The notes beneath the pieces are model-generated. The model saw only the letters and a list, made by a program, of their open reading frames with translations. It ran no database searches and had not been told where the DNA came from. Positions 32,301 to 43,400 of a DNA stretch of 64,000 nt are shown piece after piece. The position numbers and the translations under genes are program-made. The first letter of the stretch is position 1. The number at the start of each line of letters is the position of its first letter. Origin of the DNA: Odontesthes bonariensis (Eukaryota > Chordata > Actinopteri > Atheriniformes > Atherinopsidae); NCBI RefSeq assembly GCF_027942865.1, contig NC_134516.1, forward strand, positions 17,039,822 to 17,103,821, written 5' to 3'.

Positions 32301-35300
32301 TACCAAATTTCACGACGATCAAAGAGTTGTAAAGATATTTCTGTACAAATATCTGCCTCGCAGTGACACGTGAGGCCACCAAAGTTATTAGGTTTCATCC
32401 TCTGGGGACAGTGAATGAGCAATGTTACATAAAGCTGGGAAAGAAAAAAGGAAAAGTAAACTTACTAAAAACTGCTTTCCTCGTTCGGCTGTGTGTCTTC
32501 CAGAGGTGCTGGACTCAGGTCTGCTGGCTCTCTGCGGGCCCAACAGGGTTCTGGAGGAGACCACCTGCGAGTGTGTCTGTCAAAACGGACTCACGGAGGC
32601 CAGCTGCGATCCAGGCTGGAAACTGGACCAAAACACCTGTAAGGAGGGTTTTAGTGAAGGCACATACTTTTAAATATTGTTTTAGTCTGACCCAAGCAAC
32701 AATAATAGGAGGATGGGAATTTTTTTTTTCTTTAAATAAACATATACCTGCCCCTGCCAGGCCAACATGTGTATACGGAGCAAGTGGAGGTAATAAATAA
32801 GCACCATTTAGGACTTTGCATGGGTTGTATATTGGCCCAATGTTAATTGCCCATGTGGGTTTGATGGTGGATAGCAGTGGGTGCTGGGTGGTCCTGCATA
32901 GGTTTCTTCATACATTTGTTAAATTCTAATTCCCAATTCTAGTCGCTAATTTCAAGCTTAAGCTCGCATTTCCCATTACTGATCCAGCTAGTACCCACAT
33001 GGGGATCCCTCATGGGTTCACCTATCTGAATGACCTAAGTGTGCCTTGGATAACATGCCAATTCGTTATATAACTGAGCATAATCAATGTGGGCAATTAA
33101 CACCGATGTAAAAATGGAGCCCATGGGAAATCCCATATGGGGCCCGTTTTAAGCTCCTTTATTATCATCAACAGAGGGCCAACATACACATGTTGTAGCC
33201 ACTGATGGGTGGCTTTTGCTTCATCGAGGCCCGTTTACTGTAAATACTTCAGAGAACTGTTAATGTGAACGTAACAGATCAAGATTGCAACAGATGAAAG
33301 GAGCTTTTGGAAAGTAGAGTTTCATGCAAACAAGTAAGAACATGACCATCTGTTTTTATCCCAATCGTGCTGACTGGTGTGCAATGCAATATGTGATTTA
33401 CTAGATTTAATTCATCAAAATAACCTCCTCTCCTTTTTTCTCTGGTGATGTTATTCTTGGTCTTCTCTCAGGCGAGTGCCAGTGTGAAGGACAAGTCGAG
33501 GGCAAGTTGTGTCCTGCTGGCCAGGGGTGGGACGACGAGCTGTGCGGGTGTGTGTGTGCGGTGGAGTGTCCGAGGAACCAGCCCCTGAACCCAGACACCT
33601 GCCTGTGTCAGTGCAGAGAGAGTCCACAGTCGTGTCTGCGGCAGGGAAAGAAGTTCAACCCCAACAACTGCAGGTACGTGCACAAGGAGACCTGTGCTTA
33701 CACCAGTCCTTGTTTATAATACGAACTGCCAACTGAAGTTAGGAACACACAAGAGAACTAAGAGAGCATAAAATATGTGAGCAGCTTCGGGTGTGATGCA
33801 TCGTAGATTCAAGGGCCAAAGGATAGGAGGTGATTTATAAAGAGGAATGGCTCAGACCAGCATATTTTGTCTTAAAACCCACACATTTTGCTGACTCCAT
33901 AAAAGAGCCAAAGAAACCCTTAAATTCCCTATGGCTTAAAAGCAGCAAACATGTTGGGAGCGTGAGTTACCTGAACAAACAGATTATCCTGAAAGAGCTG
34001 CTCCTGTATGTGGTGTTCCAGATGACTGCATGGCCTTTGGGGTGTCATCACAACTCTTCGCCTTGGGAGCTCTGGGATGAGGAAGGGGTGAGAACCAGAG
34101 CTACTGAACCAAGAAATCTCGATGGACATGTCAAACATTCCACACAACTTTCTCCCCTTCGATTTCTTTCGTTCACATGTTTCCATGTGACCTTTTATGG
34201 ACATCAGGCGTCCTAGAGCATGTGTGTCGCGGTTCCCACAGCCAGCATTCATGGGATCAACCTTCCTCTGACCCAGGAGGCCTAGAGAGAGACAGAGAGG
34301 GAGACTCGAGGAACTTGATGACAGTCGGCAGAGCAGACAGGCAGGCGGCTCAGAGACAGATGGACTGACAGGCACTATGAAAACACATCAGTAGACATGA
34401 GCTTTGATCTGAATGATTTATACCCCGAGCTTTACGTGTGGGAAAGTTCTTGCATATACAGACAAGTAACCTTTGATATTAAGATCTTTACTCAAACTTT
34501 TCCTCAGTTGAACTGGAATTCACTTAAATACTTTAAGTTAAAGTCTCTCATCCATATTTAGCCAAAAAAACTTTGTAGAATTAAAATATCTAATAGCTTA
34601 AAGAAAAAATATATATATTCCAGACATGACCAAGCCAAAGGACGCTGGCATTCAAAGAGCTGAGCGCCCATCTCCAACATTTGTATTACTGTGAATTAAC
34701 TTGTTGTTTGGGATGAAGTGATGTTTGTTATAAAAATTGTTGGTATTTATTTAAATTCATTACTCCCTCTACCAGTGAAATTTCTCCAGTGCCTCTGCAA
34801 TACAAGCCCAAAGCATGATTGACCCACCACTGTGTTGAACAGTTGGAGAAGATCATATTTGTGGAGATGTCACTGCACAGTTGAGCAGTGAACCACCCCT
34901 CCACACGCCGTAAAATCTTTCTGAAGATTTTGTTAAGCTTTTAAGCAATCTTTTGAGCAGTTCTCTCTTAAAGTGTTGTTGATTTTGTTGAGTTCATATA
35001 GCTTCAAAATATAAGGCACCTGGCCTTTCCGAATTATGGCTGTGAACAAGCTCTAAGTTGATTTTGTCTGGAACCTTAGTAAAAGATATCAGACAGCCTA
35101 AATCTTGGGTACCAAAAGCTCGCATGGTGTAATTAAGCATATTTTCAATATCAATATAAAAAAAATTGATATCTAGACCCACAAAGCTAAATGCTAAGTG
35201 TTACTTGTAGGCAACTTCGGGTGCTAACTGACAAAGCTCAATGTAACAGGCTAAAAAAATGGAGTTTTAGGAAGAGTAAAAGAGGTACAATAAAATATAG

Positions 35301-36182
35301 TTGACAGTTCTTGACAAATATGAGATACAGTGTCATTAAGTAGCGATTTAAATGGCCAAATTAAACTTTAAATCTAATACAGTCAACTTTGAACTATAAG
35401 ATGTTGCATAAAGGATATCCCTGTTGCTTGTTAGGTGAGCTTAATCAGATGTTCCCTGTTCTAAACTAGGTCATACTAACTCAGAGAAATACACATTTCT
35501 ATGTTTTTTTTAATTCCTAAGGAAAAGAATGTACTTTCAAATACAACAAATATCATCTTTTCCCCTCAAGCCAAGTCTTGGAAGTTACGACACATTTATT
35601 GTTCTTTTCCATCAGTCTTTTTTTTTTATTTTTTATATTGTTTTGTCTATTTTGTTTGATTCAACATCTGGTCACAGGAGGTAGTCCACAGGCGATAGTC
35701 CACAGGCGACCATACACCTGCTGAGATTTTGAAGTAGAGAGTTCCCAGATTCCTCCCCTCCCTAAAAAAATTATTCCCTTTTTTTTTTTTTTTTTTTTTG
35801 TCTCACACAGAATCTTTAGATGCACATGCAAATAAAACTTGGATCAGGCTTTATCCAAAAGGGATGTGGTGATCTGAATAATCCATAGTATGCATGCCAA
35901 AAATAAATAATCTCCCGTGTCTGCATTTTATTTCTGCTCCGCTCCACCTCTCAACCCAACCCGTGTCAAAAATGCGTTTCTCTCCCATCCTGGTTTTCAA
36001 TCCCCTTTTTGTACATGTTTCTTTCTCTTATCTCCTCTTTTTTTTCTCAATTCATCAATGCCTTTCCTGTCTTTAGCTGTTACAGGCTTCCCTGCAGGAA
36101 CCCAAGACGTGTGTGCCAGGAGGGATTTTACTACAGCTTCCAGGTCTGTCAGTGCATTCCCAACTACATGAAGTGGAATTAA
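23306..36182 (+). CDS. vegfc: VEGF-C/VEGF-D family growth factor
   Basis: Eight coding exons: 23306-23407, 27285-27534, 29042-29232, 29596-29726, 29826-29929, 32504-32638, 33472-33673 and 36077-36182. They give 407 codons including the stop (human VEGFC is 419 aa). A signal peptide (MWITAVLLWILNISYLCS) leads an N-terminal propeptide with MDELLQLIYPQY. The cystine-knot VEGF domain follows (CQPREVCVEV, HRCGGCCANEAFYC, NHTSCECLSK), then the conserved HSIIRR processing site. The C-terminal part has C-x-C repeats ending VCQCIPNYMKWN. The secreted dimer acts on VEGFR3/VEGFR2 in lymphatic growth. The C-terminal CPRNQPLNP...ESPQ...GKKF...CYRLPC block and the YP motif favour VEGF-C. CVEVA and the LWD...CLCV segment resemble VEGF-D, so the paralogue call is tentative. 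The repeat exon is split by an intron at 32639-33471. Confidence 0.9.
23408..27284. other. intron 1 of the VEGF gene
   Basis: 3.9 kb without recognised exons. A stretch at about 24,240-24,300 (cacggtggaggtagtttcatgatttgg...) resembles the KHGGGS(V/I)MxW part of Tc1-like transposases. A poly-A run lies at about 25,347-25,365. Confidence 0.4.
28366..28387. repeat. (TA)n microsatellite in VEGF gene intron 2
   Basis: About ten TA units. The rest of intron 2 (27,535-29,041) shows nothing I recognise. Confidence 0.8.
30091..30316. mobile_element. foldback MITE (hAT-like ends) in VEGF gene intron 5
   Basis: The left end (CAGTGTTCC...GCCCTGCATATTTTAGATGT) and the right end (ACATGCAGGG...GGAACACTTG) are imperfect inverted repeats of about 50 bases around a short centre. 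The CAGTG...CACTT termini fit hAT-type MITEs. I did not find a clean 8-bp target duplication. Confidence 0.65.
31768..31815 (+). repeat. L2-type LINE 3' tail in VEGF gene intron 5
   Basis: The 'aatttccccttttgggattaataaagaactatt' pattern (given here only as family style: TTTCCCCTTTTGGGATTAAT then AAAG) is the standard 3' end of teleost L2/CR1-type LINEs. No coding part seen. Confidence 0.5.
32838..33102. repeat. inverted-repeat element in the intron splitting the VEGF repeat exon
   Basis: TGTTAATTGCCCATGTGGG at 32,841-32,859 and its imperfect complement (CAATGTGGGCAATTAACA) ending near 33,102 bracket about 230 bases rich in CCCATGTGGG-type motifs. More such motifs follow to about 33,150. It looks like a palindromic DNA-transposon derivative; the family is not known to me. 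Confidence 0.4.
33674..36076. other. intron 7 of the VEGF gene
   Basis: 2.4 kb. A segment at about 34,790-34,990 (aagcatgattgacccaccactgtgttgaacagttgg...) matches a dispersed teleost DNA-repeat style, as does 48,630-48,660. Poly-T at 35,781-35,800. No exon recognised. Confidence 0.4.
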
Positions 36183-37520
36183 CTGGCAAAAAGGCAAGAA
36201 GAAGGAAAGGACTGATGACGCTGCCATTTACCTTTGACCTCAAACATTTTAGTCTGAACAAAGGGTCAAGATAGTGAGAGAGCTTCCAGGCAACGAGGCA
36301 GGAAGTGGAGCTAAATATTTACATGTGCTGACAGCATATTACAAGCAACATTTAGGGGAATTTATGCTGTCTGCGGGAAAATCATAGAGGACGATCAAAG
36401 AACTTGTCAGTAAAATCAAAAGATAAGGAGCCCAACAAATCCAGACAAACTAGTTTAAAAAGGAGGAAATGAAGAGAGAAAATTGACTCTGGGACTGAAG
36501 CGTTTGCCTTCTTTTCTCTTTTTGACAATCCAATCCCAAATGGAAACAGCCAATTGCACCTGGAAACTACCTAAAGGAAAAGACATGACAACGAGGCAGG
36601 GCGGACCAATCAGACGCAGTCTCAGCGTTCGTCCATGCTGCAAACGTGTTGGAGCAAGAGTGCCAACCAACTGCAGAGACAGCGCTCATGCCTGTGTGAA
36701 ACAGAATGAGGAAAAAGATAATAACAGACCAGGCTCTATGCTTTTCATTAAAAAAATAAATGACACATGCTTCAGGGGACTTCATACTCTGGCTGGAGGA
36801 GTTATTGTGCAGTAATCATGTCATGTGAGGTCTACTGCTTGCCGTCGGGCCTTTTTACTCCCTCTTTTAGTCGAGGTGAATCCATTTGGTTTTCCTACAC
36901 TGGGGGAATCACGGGAATCTCCCAGTGCAGCTTAGTTGTGTTTTCTTTTTTTCCTAATTAGTTTGAAAGCAAAACTGTGTTTTCCCATCAAAATTTCAAT
37001 TCCGCCTAAACATTTGCAGATTTCTTCATTTTGTCTGCTGCACTGCTTTGCTTTTCCTCAAGCATTGCTGAAACATCCTCGAATCCAGTCAAAACTTGGG
37101 TCCAGTTCTGGGTCTTCCACTAATTTATCTTTGCGTGTTCCAAGTAATATTATTTGTATATATATATATATATATATTCAATGTTTTCATATTTAAAACA
37201 GTGAAACGTTTCAAATGGAATCCTGACTAGTTGTGCGATGCTGTATTTAAGTTGCTATAACTATTGTGTTGAAGTGAAACAATTCCCGTCTTTGTGCTAC
37301 GTTTTAATTTCACGGAGAATCTGGAAGATGTCATTTAGACACTGAAACAGCTTTAAAGAAATGTTTGTTGTCGAAAGAAATATACAAAATGTTAAGATGA
37401 AGAGATATTGCAGTGTAAATATGATTGTCGTGTTTGTGCTATATGGATGTAGAAAACACCTGTAATTCTTTTTCGTCATGCTTAAATTATTAAGTATTGA
37501 TTAAAAGCCTAGTCTGACTG
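36183..37520 (+). other. probable 3' UTR of the VEGF gene
   Basis: No coding signal after the stop at 36,180-36,182. A (TA)n run is at 37,156-37,178. An ATTAAA at about 37,500 sits in a context (tattgATTAAAagcctag, then GT/T-rich) that could be the polyadenylation signal, giving a 3' UTR of about 1.3 kb. Confidence 0.45.
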
Positions 37521-37789
37521 GCATATCTTGTTTTTACATTTACAGTGGAGGAGTATAACAATTTGTGAAAGGATTTTTTTTTGTTCCTTTTTAATGCATT
37601 AACCGAAAATGTGACTCCTCTGCATGCCATCAGTTCGAAAGTTTCATGCAGATTCAGGACATAATTAAGAATTAAACTAAGTCAAGATGCAGGTGCAGTG
37701 TGCATAAAACAAAGCACACCCTTTCTGCCTCTGTATGTTAAATGTTAAAGTTCATGGCTGTAAAATGACAGACAGACTGTGGAATGGCT

Positions 37790-37946
37790 TAGGTTTGGAA
37801 AGTCACATCTGAACAAACCACAGGACTTCTGAAACAATGTCCTTTGAACAACACGAGACCAAAGTGGGGATGTTTGGTCATGAAGCAACACCTCATACCA
37901 ACTCTCAAGCACGGTGGTGGAGTGCTGATGATTTGGCCTTAGTTTT
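37790..37946 (+). mobile_element. Tc1-like element fragment
   Basis: The stretch around 37,860-37,940 reads ETKVGMFGHE and then, after a frame break, TLKHGGGVLMIW, both in the style of Tc1-like transposases. No ends found; a short decayed remnant between the VEGF and znf654-like genes. Confidence 0.45.
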
Positions 37947-39050
37947 TTTTTTTACAAATTAATGGTGACAAATAATACGACTTGTCCACCTGCGGCTGTA
38001 TTTAGTTCATTTTTAAGGCTTGATAAGAAAAGAAAAAAAATTTATTTAGTATATCCTCTAATTAAAAATTGCCAGAGGCTGTACTTTCTTTTTAACATGA
38101 TTGTAGAAAGTAAAACGTTTAAAAAAGTAACATCATCTGAAGCATCTCTGTTGTCACTGCTCCTCTAAGAGTCCTACAAGGTGCATGTTGCACGTCTCAT
38201 CGCTCATGTTACAAATTACAATTAGGTGGAAAGAGCTCTGCTTCTCATATGCCCACACACAAATCTCTGAGTGGTAACTTGACTCCTCGTGTGGTCTCCC
38301 GTTTCTTCCTCGACCTCCTCTTCAACCATCTCCGTCTACCACAACAAACAATATGGACTCAGAAGAAAAACAAAGAGATCATCTTTCTGTCTGGTCTTTG
38401 TAAGCGTCTGCCGGCTGAAATCTTTCAACACCTATCTGATCTAGACACCAGTGACCGATTCATCCTTAAATATTTTAACGCCTGACCGTTATGCTGACAG
38501 GTTAATATCTTATTTGTGTGTTCTGCCACAACAAGAGGCGGGAACGGGATTTATTTCACAGCATTGCTTCAGGCCCGTCTCTCCAAAACCAACCTGAAAA
38601 CCCCGGGGGAAAAAAGTGAAACCATTTAAGATTGTAATGCGTACATTAAGTTGTAAAGTTTTGTCTTAAAGCATCTTTAGTACTGGGTTATGCAAGGTTG
38701 GCAGTAAAGAGTTAAAAAAAAAATTAAATAAAAAAAAAAAAAAAAAAAAGAAATCACAGAGAGGAGCCTAAGTATTAGCACGCCAGGGTTGAATTTTACA
38801 TACTGGCAAAGTTGACAGTGGGAAAAGGTTGGTGAAGGTTAAGATTTATCTTGTGAATCTTAATCCATCTATCAGGACATAAACTTTCTCTCCCTCTGCA
38901 GCTGTCCAAAACCCCAGCGTCTTATCTCCCGCCAACACAATGAAGCGTTCCATTTCATACTTCTGACGCTAGTCTGTCCTCTGATGTGAACACCAGGCAG
39001 GTCTCTGGTGTAACGGACACCACTGTAAGTCCAGAACAAATGGCATCCAT
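37947..39050. other. intergenic, convergent gene ends
   Basis: Lies between the 3' ends of the VEGF gene (plus) and the znf654-like gene (minus). It has a long poly-A tract at about 38,717-38,750 and no recognised gene. Confidence 0.4.
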
Positions 39051-39060
39051 TTGAAACATT

Positions 39061-40424
39061 TTTATTTCTTTTCTTCAAGAACAAAATATAAACCCACCTC
39101 CAATGTCCCCTTTATATAATAAGCCACTGAAACTCTTCAAATATTTACAAAAGATAGAAAATAAAACATTAATAAATAGAACCTGCTGTTGCTGCTCATG
39201 AAAGACACGTGCGGCCTCCCTGTAACACTTAGAACTGCGGCGGCTGACGTTCGCCCACATCTGTTTCTGTTTTAATCAAAGAAATCATGAAAGAGAACAT
39301 TCGCTCTAATAGTTATCACTATGCTCGTCTTGCATGACTAAAAATCTATGCTTATAGGGGAAAACATAACATATGCCAGCTGATGATCCACTGAGACTGA
39401 ATAATAAACAGAATGTTACAAACAACAGAATAAAGTGATAAATTAGTGGGATACTGGCACAATTTGTGGCTAGTCGTTATTGCTAACTGAGCTGTAGCTT
39501 GGTGGATTTGACTGAAAATGAAGCCATCTCTATCAATCTGTACAGTGGTAAATAAAAATGGAGCAGCTTTGCAAGTTAGAAAGCATTCAGATGCATAAAA
39601 AGTAAACTGAAATCCTATTATATTTTGCAAACAGGAAGAAAGAAAGGCTCGAGTTTGGTGCGCACTGACCCCTACTGGTTACTCATTGTGAGGACAAGCA
39701 GCACAGAGCTTATGAGACCCATTGGGAATCTTTTATATGAAATACAATTAGTATTTAAACAAGAATTATACATTAAAAACTCCTTAAAAGGAGACTCTGA
39801 TACAGCAATCTTATAAGTTTAGAGTTTAGACTCGGTCTAAATTATGTTTGTAACCTCAGGATGATAAAACATTAGGAACTTTTCTGTTTCTTTCCTTCTA
39901 CATCCCTACAACTCGAGTACAAACCAACTCAAAATCTCATGAGAAGAGTGCAAAAAGCAAACAATGTCATTGTATGGCTTACTGTCGCGGAAAAAATATG
40001 AAGCCTTGTGTCAGTTTTTTTTTGTTGTTTTTGTTTGTTTTTTTTCACAGTTTTCAAAAGTCCAGTTTGTAAGCCACAGTGCTTCATCTCCATAGCAGTT
40101 GAAGCAGCTGGAAAACAGCACGGTGCTTCCAGAGCAGGCACTTCAGTATTAGCTGTTCTTCGAACTAACTGACTAGGGTTCAGTCTTTTATGCTGAATGG
40201 GTAGAACATGAGCTCTGCCCACTTCCGGGCCTTGGTAGACGGGCACAAACTGCAGCAAAAGCCTGGTAACCCTGTCAGTTATGGGTCTGCATCTGCAGAC
40301 ATGCAAGTCCTTGCCCACTTAAATTAACAAGTCATCCGGAGAGCAGTGATCTGTTGATCTGATCCATCCTCGGGCGCCATGATTGTTAAGCATCCAAAAC
40401 CTCCGTTCACTTTCGTAAAGAAGT
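39061..40424 (-). other. probable 3' UTR of the znf654-like gene
   Basis: The sequence follows the stop codon (40,427-40,425) on the minus strand and has no coding signal. A TTTATT at 39,061-39,066 (AATAAA on the minus strand) is a possible polyadenylation signal; this is a weak call. Confidence 0.35.
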
Positions 40425-43400
40425 TCAACTGTTGCCTGAAACAGAAAAGAATGACGATGCAACAATGAGTTCAGTTTATCATCATTCACCACAACAAAAG
40501 CTGAAATTTTAGCAGATACGTTTGTTTAGACAGGTGTTAAAGGGATAGTTCATTAGCGTGCTGTGTAGACCGAAGTGCAGACCGAGCAGTAATTTCTCCC
40601 CCGTAGTGATACGAAGGGATGCAAATGTATTACTCTTTTGAACGCATATTGTTTTGAGAAGCAAAACACTTTATTTCCTAAGCCCCAGCCAACTAGCCGG
40701 ACTACTTTCGTCAACGCCAAAACGAGGCTGGAATCAGAATCAGAAAAAACTTTATTTATCCCCAAAGGGCAATTAGAAGGGCGAAGAGCGGTCCATTAAA
40801 AGAAACTCGGCTCACAGTACGCAGCAGGGGGCAAGAAAATATTCATAAATAATATTGCTAGTATGGGATGTCATACAGCTTCATGTCAAAAGAGGCGAAC
40901 CACGCCCGCCGCTCCGCATACGCAGAGGGCGTAGGGCCCCAAGTACCTGGCGGGGCCCCCCAAAATTAAGGTTGTAAAAAAAATTTCATGATAGTTATTA
41001 TATTATTACATTAAAGAAATTATATAAATTAGTTATGAACAGGCCCAGCGTTGTTTTTCTTAATTGTGTGCCCTATTACTCGATTCGGGCAAATTAGATG
41101 TGTTTACCTTATCGTTTTTTGTGTTTATTTGTCCTGCTAGTTAGCATCGGATAAATGTTGTGTAGCTGGCTGGGATTTGTTCGTTATAAACTCGGCTTCA
41201 GTGTTTGCCTCAAGAAAGTTTGCTTATATAAGATGAGTATGTCACACGTGAATGAACAGTCAGTCCTACCACGGGAATGACTGACTGACTGCAGACCCGT
41301 TTATTCAGATTCTAGCAGGGAGGGAGGCATGTTGTCGTCCTGCTCTGTCATTGCTCAGTGGAAGTTGTCTCTCAGGTATTTGACACGATTTTGGCATTAC
41401 TTAGGACTCATTTACTAAGTTTGGTGTGTTATTTATAGGTCTCTAATTAGAAGTGTTCTACTGTTAGTTTTTTTAAATATTAGGCATCCGGTTGATTATT
41501 TTAGAAAATTGTGGCAGTGGATCATTTTTCTTAGTTTTATTACTTTAACTAGTACAATGTGTAGATAAATGCAGAAACTTCTTAAAAGTGACAACTTCAA
41601 AAACTATTTTGTACCTCTGGCCATCAGGATGTACAACAGCTGTAAGTGATGGCGCTTCTGTATTTCCCTGGTCACTTTATATTTCACTTTGGTCTTATTT
41701 CATTGGTCACTTTAGATTTTTAAACTGTTTTTTTAAATAGTTTTTTAAATTCTTAGTTTTTAAAGTGTTTATAATTGTATAAACATTTTTTATTGCTTTA
41801 TGTCTTGCTACTGGATGCTTGAATTTCCTTCGGGATCAATAAAGAATCTATCTATCCATCTACTTTGTAAATGGGTACAATCTTTAAAGGGACGCTGTAC
41901 ATTACAGTTTAATATTTAAAAAAAACTAAATCCGTTTTATTTATTGTTTTCTTTGTATTATATACAGTGGAAACCGCTTATAGTGATCACGTTGGTCCAG
42001 AGCCAATTTGAACACTATAAGCGGTTGATTACTAAAACCGAAGTTGTATTACAGTACAGGTATTTCACTTATTTTTTTATGCAGAATATCATCTAAATGC
42101 CATTTGTATCGTTTTTCAATGAGAAAAATGAAATGAAACGGATAGCTTCAGCATTTACTGAATTTTATCATCATGCAAGTTTAATTACAGTACTGCGCAG
42201 TGCGCAGACATACTGTAGGCTAACTCAAATACAGTACGTTACTTATTCTCTGCCGTGCCGCCGGTGCATTTTTTTTCTTACAAGTCAGAAAAAAAAGTTC
42301 TGTCGATTTGTGCTACTTGGCGTGAAAACGAAACTTAGAAAATCGGCTCGGCGCATGCGCAAAACCACAAAGTAGCAATTCTCGACAAGTAGGAGAAATC
42401 GAATGAACACCGGCCTCCCATCTTACAAGAACCAGCCTGGAGCTTCCAGCGGTCACACGCGCATTCAATCCGCTCTCCAGCACCCATCCTCGGACACATG
42501 CTCCTCCATGACTTCCTTTTTCCTGTCATGATTCGCGCGCTTGCTGCCCGGTGTCAACTCGTTCCGTTGGCTAGCGAGGCAGAAGCAGACGTCCAGAAAG
42601 GAATCAAGGGAGTAAAAAATAAAATAGCTACACGTAGTTTTAAAATTATTTTTGCACATGTTTACATTCATAAAATGGCCAAAAATGAACATTATAATCG
42701 GATTTCTTGATCACTATAAACGAATTATTTAAACAGCATTTGTATAGAAATGATTCCGTCCCAAGCCTTTTGATCTATATAAGTGGTTGATTACTATATT
42801 CGTGACCACTATAAGCGGTTTCCACTGTATTCTTATTAGTTTAACTTGCCTAAGTGGTTCAACTTAAGATGTTTAATTTAAACTCTAGCCTGTTTTGCTC
42901 ATAAAGTGTAATAGATCTTAGTGTTCCATCTAAAGGGTTAGGAATCTCTTCATTGTAGTTTGACAAACTAGGGGCCCCCAAACGGCATCTTGCCTAGGGC
43001 CCCCACAAAGCTAGAAACGGCCCTGAGGCGAACTATCCCTTTAAGACAGACCACTTAAAAATAAATAAAAATAATTGCTTGGTTGACTGCTCAAAGATCA
43101 AGACAGCAAACTCACCCTCGTCATCGGAGTCGAATCCAAACAGGTTTGAGCATTTCTGAAGCTGGACGTGACTCTGCAGCTCCTCGGCACTGCTGAAAGT
43201 AGCGAAGCACTTGGCACATCGTCGTCTCTGCAGAGCTGCTGTCCCGCAGGCCGGCCCGGGAGGAGGAGCGCTCCAGTGACACGGCAAGGAGAACGCCATC
43301 TCCTTCCTACGCTTTGGCATGGTGATGAACTTCTCATCAAGGTATGCTGTGGGCGGTGGACGCATGTACGGCCTCTTTCTGTAATCTACTTGAGATTCTT

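Larger units (their letters stand above)
40901..43025. mobile_element. hAT-type element with perfect 8-bp target duplication
   Basis: AGGCGAAC at 40893-40900 and 43026-43033 is the target duplication. The right end (complement) reads CAGGGCCGTTTCTAG; the left end reads CACGCCCGCCGCTCC. Both ends share a further inward GGGCCC-rich block (imperfect inverted repeat). The target lies in the right terminal repeat of the older MITE. No transposase coding sequence seen; the element itself contains later insertions. Confidence 0.8.
40537..43044. mobile_element. TTAA-flanked MITE hosting nested insertions, last intron of the znf654-like gene
   Basis: Outer ends: TTAAAGGGATAGTTC at 40537-40551 and GAACTATCCCTTTAA at 43030-43044, perfect inverted copies flanked by TTAA as in piggyBac-type insertions. 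The MITE itself is about 375 bp (40537-40900 plus 43034-43044); everything else is later insertion. Family assignment is tentative. Confidence 0.75.

Noticed and set aside
32422-32673. VEGF exon 6 extended to 32,673 as one open frame
   Set aside because: The frame runs through a donor (ACCTgtaagg at 32,638); splicing to 33,472 restores the conserved cysteine spacing, while reading on loses it.
33830-34375. Overlapping open frames of about 130-150 codons on both strands in VEGF gene intron 7
   Set aside because: No domain, no supporting exon structure, and both strands are open, which suggests composition rather than coding.
43033-43115. C-terminal extension of the znf654-like protein reading past GFDSDDEG
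   Set aside because: A consensus donor (GAGGgtgagttt) at 43,116/43,115 and a downstream acceptor at 40,436 give a short ending close to the human protein, and the total length then closes on a multiple of three.
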